The translations under genes were made by a program, and so were the position numbers. Source: JBGQAS01 sp964498605 (GTDB lineage: Bacteria; Chloroflexota; Anaerolineae; Anaerolineales; Anaerolineaceae). Taken from it: a DNA stretch of 5,402 nucleotides. Positions 1 to 5,343 of the stretch are shown here, in pieces. Positions within the stretch are counted from its first letter, which is position 1, and each line of letters starts with the position of its first letter. Under the pieces are notes generated by a model that saw only the letters and a list, made by a program, of their open reading frames with translations, ran no database searches and was not told the DNA's origin. The stretch covers positions 1 to 5,402 of the forward strand of contig CAZCHK010000098.1 in the NCBI GenBank assembly GCA_964498605.1, read 5' to 3'.

Positions 1-2
1 TC

Positions 3-236
3 GCCTTTGAGGTGCCGGAAGAAAGCGAAGACACTTACGCCATCCTGTACTGGAATGAAAGCATGAACGACGGGCAGGGCGGCTGGGTGGAGCTGAGCGC
101 GGGTGACGTACCGGAATGGTACGAGGGCAGGGAAGTGTACAGCGGGATGAGAGCCTACAACAGCACCAACCGGGTGGAGAACATCGTTAGCATCGTGGTC
201 AACTTCCCGGGCACATTCGTCCTGGTCACGAAGTAG
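3..236 (+). CDS. C-terminal end of an unidentified, probably exported protein (5' partial)
   Basis: The frame is open from the window edge (first full codon at position 3) to a TAG stop at 234-236, so about 77 residues of a longer protein are visible. The GTG at 12 lies inside the open frame, has no visible ribosome binding site, and is probably not a start. The segment is rich in aromatic and acidic residues and turn formers (YAILYWNES, GGWVEL, VPEWYEG) and ends in a beta-like strand, VNFPGTFVLVTK. This alternation, and the closing 'FPGTFVLV' strand, resembles beta-sandwich C-termini of large extracellular proteins in Chloroflexota; that resemblance is an impression, not a family assignment. 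No catalytic motif is visible. The intrinsic terminator 35 bases downstream closes its transcription unit, so it is separate from the genes that follow. I am confident it codes for protein but not of its function. Confidence 0.72.
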   Translation, partial: AFEVPEESEDTYAILYWNESMNDGQGGWVELSAGDVPEWYEGREVYSGMRAYNSTNRVENIVSIVVNFPGTFVLVTK

Positions 237-270
237 TACTTACCTTTGCATTAGTTTAAAAGTATTAAGA

Positions 271-298
271 AGACGAGGCGCGAACCTCGTCTTTTTTT
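271..298 (+). terminator. Intrinsic (Rho-independent) terminator
   Basis: A perfect 8-bp inverted repeat (agacgagg / cctcgtct) encloses a 6-base loop, cgcgaa, and runs directly into seven Ts (292-298). The A/G bases just upstream (267-270) can pair with the first Ts and lengthen the stem. It lies 34 bases after the stop of the first gene and 29 bases before the next promoter's -35 box, so it separates two transcription units. Confidence 0.93.
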
Positions 299-326
299 CA
301 TTCAGATTGCCTGCGCGGCGTCGCGC

Positions 327-354
327 TTGACATTCATCCGATTTACTCTATACT
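327..354 (+). promoter_or_regulatory. Sigma70-type promoter, probably giving a leaderless transcript
   Basis: The -35 box is a perfect TTGACA (327-332) and the -10 box is TATACT (349-354, five of six consensus bases), with a 16-base spacer. Transcription would be expected to start about 6-8 bases after the -10 box, near 361-362. The ATG of the next gene is at 365, so the 5' leader would be only 0-4 bases. No Shine-Dalgarno sequence is present before that ATG, which fits leaderless initiation. It follows directly on a terminator. Confidence 0.75.
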
Positions 355-364
355 GACAGTTGAC

Positions 365-850
365 ATGAGATCATCCGCGTGGAATGTCTTCACGTATGGA
401 GCGCTGCTGCTCTGGATCGCGCTGATCGTTATTCTGCTGATTATATTCATCGATCCCTCCTCGGCACTCAATCCTTTTCCACCGGCCACGCTGCCTGCCG
501 GGGTGGTGATCCCCAGCGCGACAGCGACTTTTCGGCAGCTGCCGCCAACCTGGACCCCCACGATGAGGGAAGATGTGATTATGCCGACCTTCACCAGCGC
601 TCCCACAGCCACAGGTTTTGTGCTGCCCACCTTGACCGGCACAGCGACCTACACATCCACGCCCACGAAGACCCCCACTGTGACGCGGACGCCTACGATC
701 ACGCCAACACTAACAGTCGATGAGGCGGCCACCCGCGCTGCACAGACGCAGGCGGCAGCGACGCTGTACGCAGGTAAGACGCAGACTGCTGAAGCCTACA
801 GCACGCTGAGCTGCGCCGCGACCCAGCTGGCTGGCGGCACCTGTCCATAA
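365..850 (+). CDS. Membrane-anchored Thr/Pro-rich protein of unknown function (161 aa)
   Basis: The function is not recognised. The protein starts with a short polar stretch, then a strongly hydrophobic segment at about residues 11-29 (ending LIVILLIIF-like) that should act as a signal anchor and leave the rest outside the membrane. Residues about 52-118 are rich in Thr and Pro, with repeats such as TPTVTRTPTITPT, typical of extended and often O-glycosylated spacers. Residues 121-142 are Ala/Thr/Gln-rich and probably helical. The tail carries two cysteines (150 and 160) that could form a disulfide or attach to a partner. No globular enzymatic domain is visible. The ATG at 365 is chosen because it is the only Met before the hydrophobic segment and is placed just after a good promoter. 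The gene is 55 bases upstream of gatC and may be partly co-transcribed with it. Its linker style matches that of the CAP protein further on. Confidence 0.8.
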   Translation: MRSSAWNVFTYGALLLWIALIVILLIIFIDPSSALNPFPPATLPAGVVIPSATATFRQLPPTWTPTMREDVIMPTFTSAPTATGFVLPTLTGTATYTSTPTKTPTVTRTPTITPTLTVDEAATRAAQTQAAATLYAGKTQTAEAYSTLSCAATQLAGGTCP

Positions 851-861
851 CACTCACCGGT

Positions 862-867
862 TATAAT
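862..867 (+). promoter_or_regulatory. Possible -10 box upstream of gatC
   Basis: A perfect TATAAT hexamer lies in an A/T-rich stretch (861-880) within the 55-base spacer before gatC. The matching -35 region (around 839-846, inside the end of the previous gene) is poor: the best candidate, ctgtcc at 841-846, has three of six consensus bases and a 15-base spacer. It may be a weak internal promoter for the gat genes. Since no terminator is seen after 850, read-through from the upstream promoter is also possible. Confidence 0.4.
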
Positions 868-905
868 AATTCAATTAAAACAACCTGACAAACGGAAGGT
901 CGATT

Positions 906-1226
906 ATGCGTGAAGAGATTTCCCCTGAGGTGTTTAATCGTCTGATTGATCTGGCGTCCTTTGAATTTGAGCCGGCCCAGGCTGAGTACCTGCGCCAGCA
1001 GCTCAACCATCAATTAAAAGCCATCCACGAGCTGGAAGCCATCGTCCTTGACAGGGATCTTGTTCCGGCCATCCATGGCATTTCCTACGCCAAGAAGCCC
1101 AATCCAACCCTGCGCGAGGATCAAATCGTACCGGACGCGAACCGGGAACAGATCATTGCCCAGATGCCTGAATTCGAAGATGGTTACGTGATCGTGCCCG
1201 ATCTAAAACATGAAACGCTGGAGTGA
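906..1226 (+). CDS. gatC: Glutamyl-tRNA(Gln)/aspartyl-tRNA(Asn) amidotransferase subunit C
   Basis: GatC is the small subunit of the cytoplasmic GatCAB amidotransferase. It wraps around the GatA-GatB interface and stabilises the complex. The 106-residue length fits the family (about 95-105). The N-terminus (EISPEVFNRLIDLASFEF) is the usual first helix, followed by the helical segment FEPAQAEYLRQQLNHQLKAI-like (residues about 18-37). The C-terminal part has the family ending, with a Pro-rich region (residues about 60-80) and EDGYVIVPDL near the end, equivalent to the 'dGYFxVP' tail that binds the other subunits. The middle is more divergent than in Firmicutes or Proteobacteria. The ATG at 906 follows a good Shine-Dalgarno, GGAAGGT (894-900). 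The stop codon overlaps the ribosome binding site of gatA, so translation of the two is probably coupled. The identification rests on both sequence pattern and position directly before gatA. Confidence 0.92.
   Translation: MREEISPEVFNRLIDLASFEFEPAQAEYLRQQLNHQLKAIHELEAIVLDRDLVPAIHGISYAKKPNPTLREDQIVPDANREQIIAQMPEFEDGYVIVPDLKHETLE
1220..1226 (+). promoter_or_regulatory. gatA ribosome binding site overlapping the gatC stop
   Basis: GGAGTGA at 1220-1226 contains the gatC TGA stop (1224-1226) and sits with a normal spacing of about 5 bases before ATG 1229. It decides the gatA start: the in-frame GTG at 1223 lies inside this site and cannot be served by it. The arrangement implies translational coupling of gatC and gatA. 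Confidence 0.8.
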
Positions 1227-1228
1227 GC

Positions 1229-2466
1229 ATGGAACTTTGTGATCATACCGCGATAGAGATCAAGGAGCTGGTGGAAAAGAAGCAGGTAAAAGCCATCGAG
1301 GTGGTGGAATCCTGCCTGGCGCGCGTAGCGGAGGTGGATGGACGCCCGGGGACGCTGGATGGCGGACCCGCCGCGGGCGAAGACCTGGACAAGGTCCACG
1401 CTTTCATTTCGCTCACCGCTGACCTGGCACTGCAGCAGGCGGCCAGGATCGATCAAAAGATCGCCGCGGGAGAAAGGCTGGGAAGATTGGCCGGCGTCCC
1501 TTTCACCGCGAAGGATATTTTTTGCGTGAAGGACACCTTTTCGACTGCCGCGTCGCGGATCCTGGCGAATTTCAAAGCGCCGTACAATGCGACCCCCGTG
1601 CAGCGCATGCTGGATGAGGACGCCGTCCTGCTGGGCAAGGTGAACCTGGACGAATTCACGTACGGGTCGTCAAGTGAATCATCCGCCTTTCAACCCAGCC
1701 CGAGGAATCCGTGGAACACGCAGCGCGTGCCGGGGGGATCGAGCGGCGGAAACACCGCGGCGGTCGCCGCCGGGGAATGCCCGCTTTCGCTTGGCACGGA
1801 CACCGCGGGTTCGATCCGGCAGCCGGCGTCTTTTTGCGGCGTGGTCGGGCTCAAGCCGACATACGGCAGGGTATCCCGTTATGGCCTGATCGCCTTCGGA
1901 TCTTCACTGGATTGCCCTGGTCCCGTGGCACGTTCGGTCAGAGACGCTGGAATGATGCTGCAGGTCATCGCCGGGCGGGATGGAGCCGACAGCACCGCGT
2001 CCACGGAACCCGTGCCGGATTATCTCGAATGCCTGGAAGCGGGGGTGAAAGGGATGCGCATCGGCATTTCCCCGGATTACGCGCACATCATCTTCCCGAA
2101 CGCTGAAGGCGATTACGAGACCAGGGCATTACCAAAAGAAATCGAGGGCTCCATTCAGCATGCCGCGGAAATCCTGGCCTCCATGGGAGCGGAGATCATC
2201 GAAGATGTGCCCATGCCCAACACACGCTACGGCATCCCGGCGTATTTTGTCATCAGCCGCGTTGAAGCGTCTTCCAACCTGCACCGCTTCGACGGCGTGA
2301 AGTACGGCCATCGTTCGCCTGAAGCCGGCAGCGATCTCAAGAGCATGTACCGCAAGAGCCGCAGCGAGGGTTTCGGGCCTCAACCAAAACTGCGCATCCT
2401 GATGGGTCTGTATGTCAGCAGCGCGCAGTATTCCCGGCAGTACTACAGGCGCGCGTTGAACGTGCG
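1229..2466 (+). CDS. gatA: Glutamyl-tRNA(Gln)/aspartyl-tRNA(Asn) amidotransferase subunit A (3' end lost in assembly gap)
   Basis: GatA is the glutaminase subunit of GatCAB. It releases ammonia from glutamine for amidation of the mischarged tRNA on GatB. About 412 residues are visible before the Ns; the family is usually about 485, so about 70-75 C-terminal residues are missing. The amidase-signature Ser-cisSer-Lys triad is complete: Lys95 in FTAKDIF, Ser171 in PGGSSGG, and nucleophile Ser195 in GTDTAGSIRQPAS. The flanking signatures are also present: GKVNLDEFTYGSSSE (137-150), FCGVVGLKPTYGRVSRYGL (202-220), and EASSNLHRFDGVKYGHRS (346-363), typical of GatA rather than other amidases. The N-terminal region has an extra loop (about residues 38-55, Gly/Asp/Pro-rich) between the EVD and KVHAFISL blocks, where many GatA proteins have only a few residues. 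The nucleophile motif reads DTAGS rather than the common DTGGS. The reading frame continues through the Ns into the next gene by chance; that is an artefact. Confidence 0.97.
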
Positions 2467-2566
2467 NNNNNNNNNNNNNNNNNNNNNNNNNNNNNNNNNN
2501 NNNNNNNNNNNNNNNNNNNNNNNNNNNNNNNNNNNNNNNNNNNNNNNNNNNNNNNNNNNNNNNNNN
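2467..2566. other. Assembly gap (100 Ns)
   Basis: Exactly 100 Ns join two contigs, a common placeholder for a gap of unknown size. The true missing sequence must include the last 70-75 codons of gatA, its stop, any spacer, and the start, signal sequence and N-terminal part of the CAP protein, so it is certainly longer than 100 bases. The right flank is low-complexity Thr/Arg repeat DNA, a likely cause of the assembly break. The order gatC-gatA-gap-gatB agrees with a normal gat cluster, which supports the join. Confidence 0.98.
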
Positions 2567-2735
2567 AGCGCGACAGGAACGCGAACACCCACCCGAACGA
2601 TCAGCATCCTTCAGGTGACCGGCACGCGCACGCAGACGCGCACCGCGACCCAAACCCGAACCCTGTCGAAAACATTCACGGTGGCACCTCCAACGCTGAC
2701 GCGCACATCCTCAGCCACTGCCAACACGACCCTGG
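2567..2735 (+). repeat. Low-complexity Thr/Arg linker-coding DNA
   Basis: This stretch is built from irregular repeats of acg/acc/acc-like Thr codons alternating with cgc/cga/cga Arg codons and other residues, giving protein motifs such as TRTPTRT and TRTQTRTATQTRT. It is a degenerate short-period repeat, not an exact tandem array. It borders the Ns and probably continues into the missing sequence. The abundance of Arg distinguishes it from the Thr/Pro linkers at 3128-3235 and within the gene at 365-850. Confidence 0.7.
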
Positions 2736-3652
2736 TCTCGCCGGGGGGACCCGTCAGCGCGCAACAGTTGATCGATGCCATGAATGCCGCCAGGGTGGCC
2801 AATGGATACCCTGCCCTGATCGTTCATCCTATCCTGATGGGCACCGCGCAGTGGACGGCTGAATACATGGCCGCCAACCACCTGATGGACCACATCGGGG
2901 ACGTGCGCGGTCGCGTCGCTGCCGCGGGTTACGGATCGGGGGCGACCGTTTATGCGACGGAAAACTGGGCGATGGGCTTCTCCACTCTGCAGCAGATCAT
3001 GAACGCCTGGAATGATTACTGGCACATGCTGCCGGCGACATACCCGTTATACGTCCACGTGGGAGCGGGTGTGGCAACCGGTCCCTGGGGCCCCTACTAC
3101 ATCCTGCACGCGGCGTACACGATCGGCATAACCCATACTCCCACCTGGACCGCGACGCGCACGGGCACCATGACTCCTACTTACACTCCATTGCCTCCGA
3201 CCGGCACATTCACGCCTACCTCCACATCTCCCTCCTGTGCCGCGGTAGGAAACCCGTCCATCGAGCAGGAGCTGGTGAGCCTGATCAACGCCCACAGAGC
3301 CCGCAACGGACTGGGACCATTAAGCTTCCAGTCTCAACTGGCGGCAGCTGCGCGGGGGCACAGCCTGGATATGGCGTGCAATGGCTTTTTCAGCCACACC
3401 GGCTCGGACGGGTCTTCCCCGTTCGACCGGATACTGGCGCAGGGATATTCATATTCGTACGCTGGTGAAAATATTTACGCGGGTTCCGGCCCATATAACA
3501 CAGCCCAGGCCGCTTTTGAGGGTTGGCTGAACAGCCCTGCCCATTACGCGATCATGATGTCGCCAAACTTCACGGAAGTCGGCATAGGCTACCAGTACAA
3601 TGCCGCCAGCAGTTACGGCGGATATTTCACGGGCGTTTTTGCCAGCCCATAA
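2567..3652 (+). CDS. Secreted protein with two tandem CAP/SCP (YkwD-like) domains and Thr-rich linkers (5' end lost in gap)
   Basis: The visible 361 residues (numbered from the gap) have this order: Thr/Arg-rich linker (1-57), CAP domain 1 (64-185), Thr/Pro-rich linker (188-223), CAP domain 2 (229-361). Domain 2 is a clear bacterial CAP domain of the YkwD type: INAHRARNGLGPL at the start, FFSHTGSDG with His277, AGENIYAG with Glu301, WLNSPAHYAIMM with His326, and FTEVGIGY with Glu337. Domain 1 is divergent but keeps DHIGD (His109), TENWAMG (Glu132) and YWHML (His153), while the position matching Glu337 appears to be His164 (YVHVGAG). Cys224 and Cys271 could form a disulfide in domain 2. CAP proteins are generally exported; functions vary and the bacterial type is mostly uncharacterised, so no reaction is assigned. 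The signal peptide must lie in the gap. The stop is only 14 bases before gatB ATG, so the two are probably co-transcribed. Confidence 0.93.
   Translation, partial: SATGTRTPTRTISILQVTGTRTQTRTATQTRTLSKTFTVAPPTLTRTSSATANTTLVSPGGPVSAQQLIDAMNAARVANGYPALIVHPILMGTAQWTAEYMAANHLMDHIGDVRGRVAAAGYGSGATVYATENWAMGFSTLQQIMNAWNDYWHMLPATYPLYVHVGAGVATGPWGPYYILHAAYTIGITHTPTWTATRTGTMTPTYTPLPPTGTFTPTSTSPSCAAVGNPSIEQELVSLINAHRARNGLGPLSFQSQLAAAARGHSLDMACNGFFSHTGSDGSSPFDRILAQGYSYSYAGENIYAGSGPYNTAQAAFEGWLNSPAHYAIMMSPNFTEVGIGYQYNAASSYGGYFTGVFASP
3128..3235 (+). repeat. Thr/Pro-rich inter-domain linker-coding DNA
   Basis: A degenerate repeat of Thr and Pro codons (ACN, CCN) encodes segments such as HTPTWTATRTGTMTPTYTP and TGTFTPTSTSPS between the two CAP domains. 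The composition suggests an extended, possibly glycosylated spacer. The PTWT and TPTxTP motifs also occur in the protein at 365-850. Confidence 0.65.
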
Positions 3653-3657
3653 TCAAC

Positions 3658-3664
3658 AGAGGTG
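3658..3664 (+). promoter_or_regulatory. gatB ribosome binding site
   Basis: AGAGGTG lies in the 14-base spacer between the CAP stop and gatB ATG 3667, with a short spacing of about 4 bases from its GAGG core. It fixes the gatB start at 3667, although the frame is open upstream to 3523 inside the CAP gene. Confidence 0.72.
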
Positions 3665-3666
3665 TC

Positions 3667-5100
3667 ATGGAATTTGAAGCGGTCATCGGCCTGGAAACTC
3701 ACATTCAACTGAACACGCACAGCAAGATCTTTTGCCCCTGCAAGGCGGACTCCTGGTTTGATCCGCCCAACAGCAACATCTGCCCGGTTTGCTGCGGGCT
3801 GCCGGGCGTACTGCCTGTGCTGAACAAAAAGGTCGTGGAAAAAGGGATCCTGCTGGCAAACGCCATGCATTCGGATATCCAGCCCATATCCTATTTTGAC
3901 CGCAAGAACTATTTTTACCCTGATCTCCCCAAGGGGTATCAAATCTCGCAGTTCGACCAATCGCTTGCGAAAGGCGGTTATGTTGACCTGCCCATGCCGT
4001 CCGGGGATGTGCGCCGCATCACGATCACGAAACTGCATCTTGAAGAAGACGCTGGAAAAACAAAGAAGGAAGGGAACCGGCGGCACATCGATTTCAATCG
4101 CTGCGGCGTGCCCCTGGTAGAGATGGTGACCGGCCCGGACCTGCGCTCAGCGGATGAAGCCGCGCAGTACCTGATCAGGCTGCGCCAGTTACTGCGCTGG
4201 CTGGATATTTCCGAGGCGGATATGGAGAAAGGGCACCTGCGCTGTGACGCCAATGTCTCCATCCGTCCGGTCGGGGCTGACTACCTGAATCCAAAAACCG
4301 AGATCAAGAACGTGAATTCCATTGACGCGGTCAGGGACGCGATCAACACAGAGATACAGCGCCAGGTTCGCGAAGTGACGGGTGGAAAGACGATCGAAGC
4401 CTGGACCTTGGAATGGGATGAGGACAGCGGGAAACTCAAAAAAATGCGTTCCAAAGAGACTGAAGCGGATTACCGCTACTTCCGGGAACCCGACCTGCTG
4501 CCAATCGTCATGGACGAAGAATGGAAAGAGCGCATCCTGGCGGACTTTCCAGAGCTTCCGCTTGAGAAGCGCGCGCACTTTATGCGGGATTTCAACCTGC
4601 CCGAATACGACGCGGACATCCTCACCCAGGAGCGCCGCCTGGCGGAGTATTTCGATCAGGCGGTCGGAGTGCTTGGCGCTGATGCCAAGAAGGTATCCAA
4701 CTGGTTGATGAACGATATGCTGCGCATGATGAATGACATGGCACTGACGGCAGACCAGCTGAAAATGACCCCGGCGTTCCTGGTAGAGATGATCGAACTG
4801 ATCGACACGGGAGTTATCAACGCCTCAATTGGAAAGACGCTGCTGGAAAAGGTGGAATCCAGCGGAAGGTCGCCGAAGTCGATCGTTGAAGCGGACGGCC
4901 TGGGCCTGGTCAGCGATGAGGCTCCCATCCGCTCAGCCTGCCAGCAGGTGATCGAGGCGAGCCCGTCCGAGGTGGCGTCTTACAAAGATGGAAAAAATAC
5001 ACTGATCGGCTGGTTTGTCGGGCAGGTGATGAAGCAGATGAGAGGGAAGGCTGATCCCCAGCTGACGCGAAAGATCCTGGAAGAACTGTTATCCAAGTAA
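3667..5100 (+). CDS. gatB: Aspartyl/glutamyl-tRNA(Asn/Gln) amidotransferase subunit B
   Basis: GatB is the kinase and tRNA-binding subunit of GatCAB. It activates the carboxyl group of the mischarged Glu or Asp with ATP and accepts ammonia from GatA. The 477-residue length is normal and the protein is intact. The N-terminal cradle domain begins FEAVIGLETHIQL (residues 3-15). A four-cysteine pattern follows (C23-x-C25 and C39-x2-C42), which matches the zinc-type GatB. Next come YFDRKNYFYPDLPKGYQISQ (76-95), HLEEDAGK (124-131, active-site acidic residues), RCGVPLVEMVTGPD (145-158), LRCDANVSIRP (191-201) and EIKNVNS (212-218). MRSKETEADYRYFREPDLLP (260-279) leads into the helical domain. The C-terminal YqeY-like tail (about 329-477), which contacts the tRNA, ends with GWFVGQVMKQMRGKADPQLT. 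ATG 3667 is chosen for its ribosome binding site and because the family start MEFEAVIGLETH is exact. The gene follows the CAP gene closely, not gatA. Confidence 0.98.
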   Translation: MEFEAVIGLETHIQLNTHSKIFCPCKADSWFDPPNSNICPVCCGLPGVLPVLNKKVVEKGILLANAMHSDIQPISYFDRKNYFYPDLPKGYQISQFDQSLAKGGYVDLPMPSGDVRRITITKLHLEEDAGKTKKEGNRRHIDFNRCGVPLVEMVTGPDLRSADEAAQYLIRLRQLLRWLDISEADMEKGHLRCDANVSIRPVGADYLNPKTEIKNVNSIDAVRDAINTEIQRQVREVTGGKTIEAWTLEWDEDSGKLKKMRSKETEADYRYFREPDLLPIVMDEEWKERILADFPELPLEKRAHFMRDFNLPEYDADILTQERRLAEYFDQAVGVLGADAKKVSNWLMNDMLRMMNDMALTADQLKMTPAFLVEMIELIDTGVINASIGKTLLEKVESSGRSPKSIVEADGLGLVSDEAPIRSACQQVIEASPSEVASYKDGKNTLIGWFVGQVMKQMRGKADPQLTRKILEELLSK

Positions 5101-5137
5101 CGTAAGGATTTATCCGCTACCTTAAAGGGTTGTCAGG

Positions 5138-5332
5138 TTATTTGAAGCCTTTCGCCATCAGCATGAATCCGAAGGTTGCCAGCGGGATACCGATGGGGAG
5201 CGTGATAATCAGCGCGCACAGGACCCCTCCCACGATCATGAGAGCCAGACCGACGACTGCGGCGATCAGGCGCAGCGTGAACGTGAGGGGCCACAAAAAC
5301 CAGGGGGTTGAATGGGAAGAAGATTCAGTCAC
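5138..5332 (-). CDS. Small membrane protein of unknown function with two hydrophobic helices (64 aa)
   Basis: I do not recognise a named family. A short polar N-terminus (about residues 1-12, Ser/Thr-rich) is followed by a hydrophobic segment at about 18-35 (RLIAAVVGLALMIVGGV-like), then a second at about 38-58 with the pattern ITLPIGIPLATFGFMLM, and a short basic end (KGFK). A Gly-Ile-Pro turn inside the second segment suggests a re-entrant or kinked helix. The start is a GTG (5332-5330) chosen because a perfect AAGGAG (5342-5337) precedes it by 4 bases. It lies 11 bases after the stop of another minus-strand gene, so the two probably form an operon. It converges on gatB, with 37 bases between the two stop codons. 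The opposite-strand frame over the same DNA lacks a comparable ribosome binding site and is rejected. Confidence 0.8.
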   Translation of the reverse strand: MTESSSHSTPWFLWPLTFTLRLIAAVVGLALMIVGGVLCALIITLPIGIPLATFGFMLMAKGFK

Positions 5333-5336
5333 GGCA

Positions 5337-5342
5337 CTCCTT
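5337..5342 (-). promoter_or_regulatory. Ribosome binding site of the small membrane protein
   Basis: Read on the minus strand this is AAGGAG, a perfect Shine-Dalgarno, 4 bases before the GTG start at 5332. It supports a non-ATG start for the small membrane protein. It lies within the 11-base spacer after the upstream gene's stop, consistent with an operon. Confidence 0.8.
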
Positions 5343-5343
5343 T

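Noticed and set aside
343..642. Minus-strand 99-residue frame
   Set aside because: It is antisense to the membrane-anchored protein and covers its promoter; the plus-strand frame has a signal anchor and a promoter in the right place.
379..723. Plus-strand 114-residue His/Asp-rich frame
   Set aside because: It is the shifted reading of Thr/Pro codons of the membrane-anchored protein; composition is explained by the repeat and no ribosome binding site is evident.
1223..1228. GTG at 1223 as the gatA start
   Set aside because: It lies inside the GGAGTGA ribosome binding site, which is correctly spaced for the ATG at 1229.
2129..2653. Minus-strand 174-residue frame across the Ns
   Set aside because: It runs through the gap and is antisense to well-conserved GatA motifs.
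2581..2740. Possible CRISPR-like or exact tandem repeat array next to the gap
   Set aside because: The repeats are degenerate, in frame, and encode a Thr/Arg linker; there are no regular spacers or constant repeat units.
1223..3652. Single 809-residue frame joining GatA to the CAP protein
   Set aside because: The frame crosses 100 Ns of placeholder sequence. GatA lacks its C-terminal 70-75 residues and the CAP part lacks an export signal, so two separate genes are the simpler reading.
3523..3666. 48-residue upstream extension of GatB
   Set aside because: This DNA codes for the conserved end of CAP domain 2 in another frame, and the GatB family start MEFEAVIGLETH has its own ribosome binding site.
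5103..5124. Possible bidirectional terminator after gatB
   Set aside because: The pairing is only 5 bp with a 12-base loop and no T-run on either strand.
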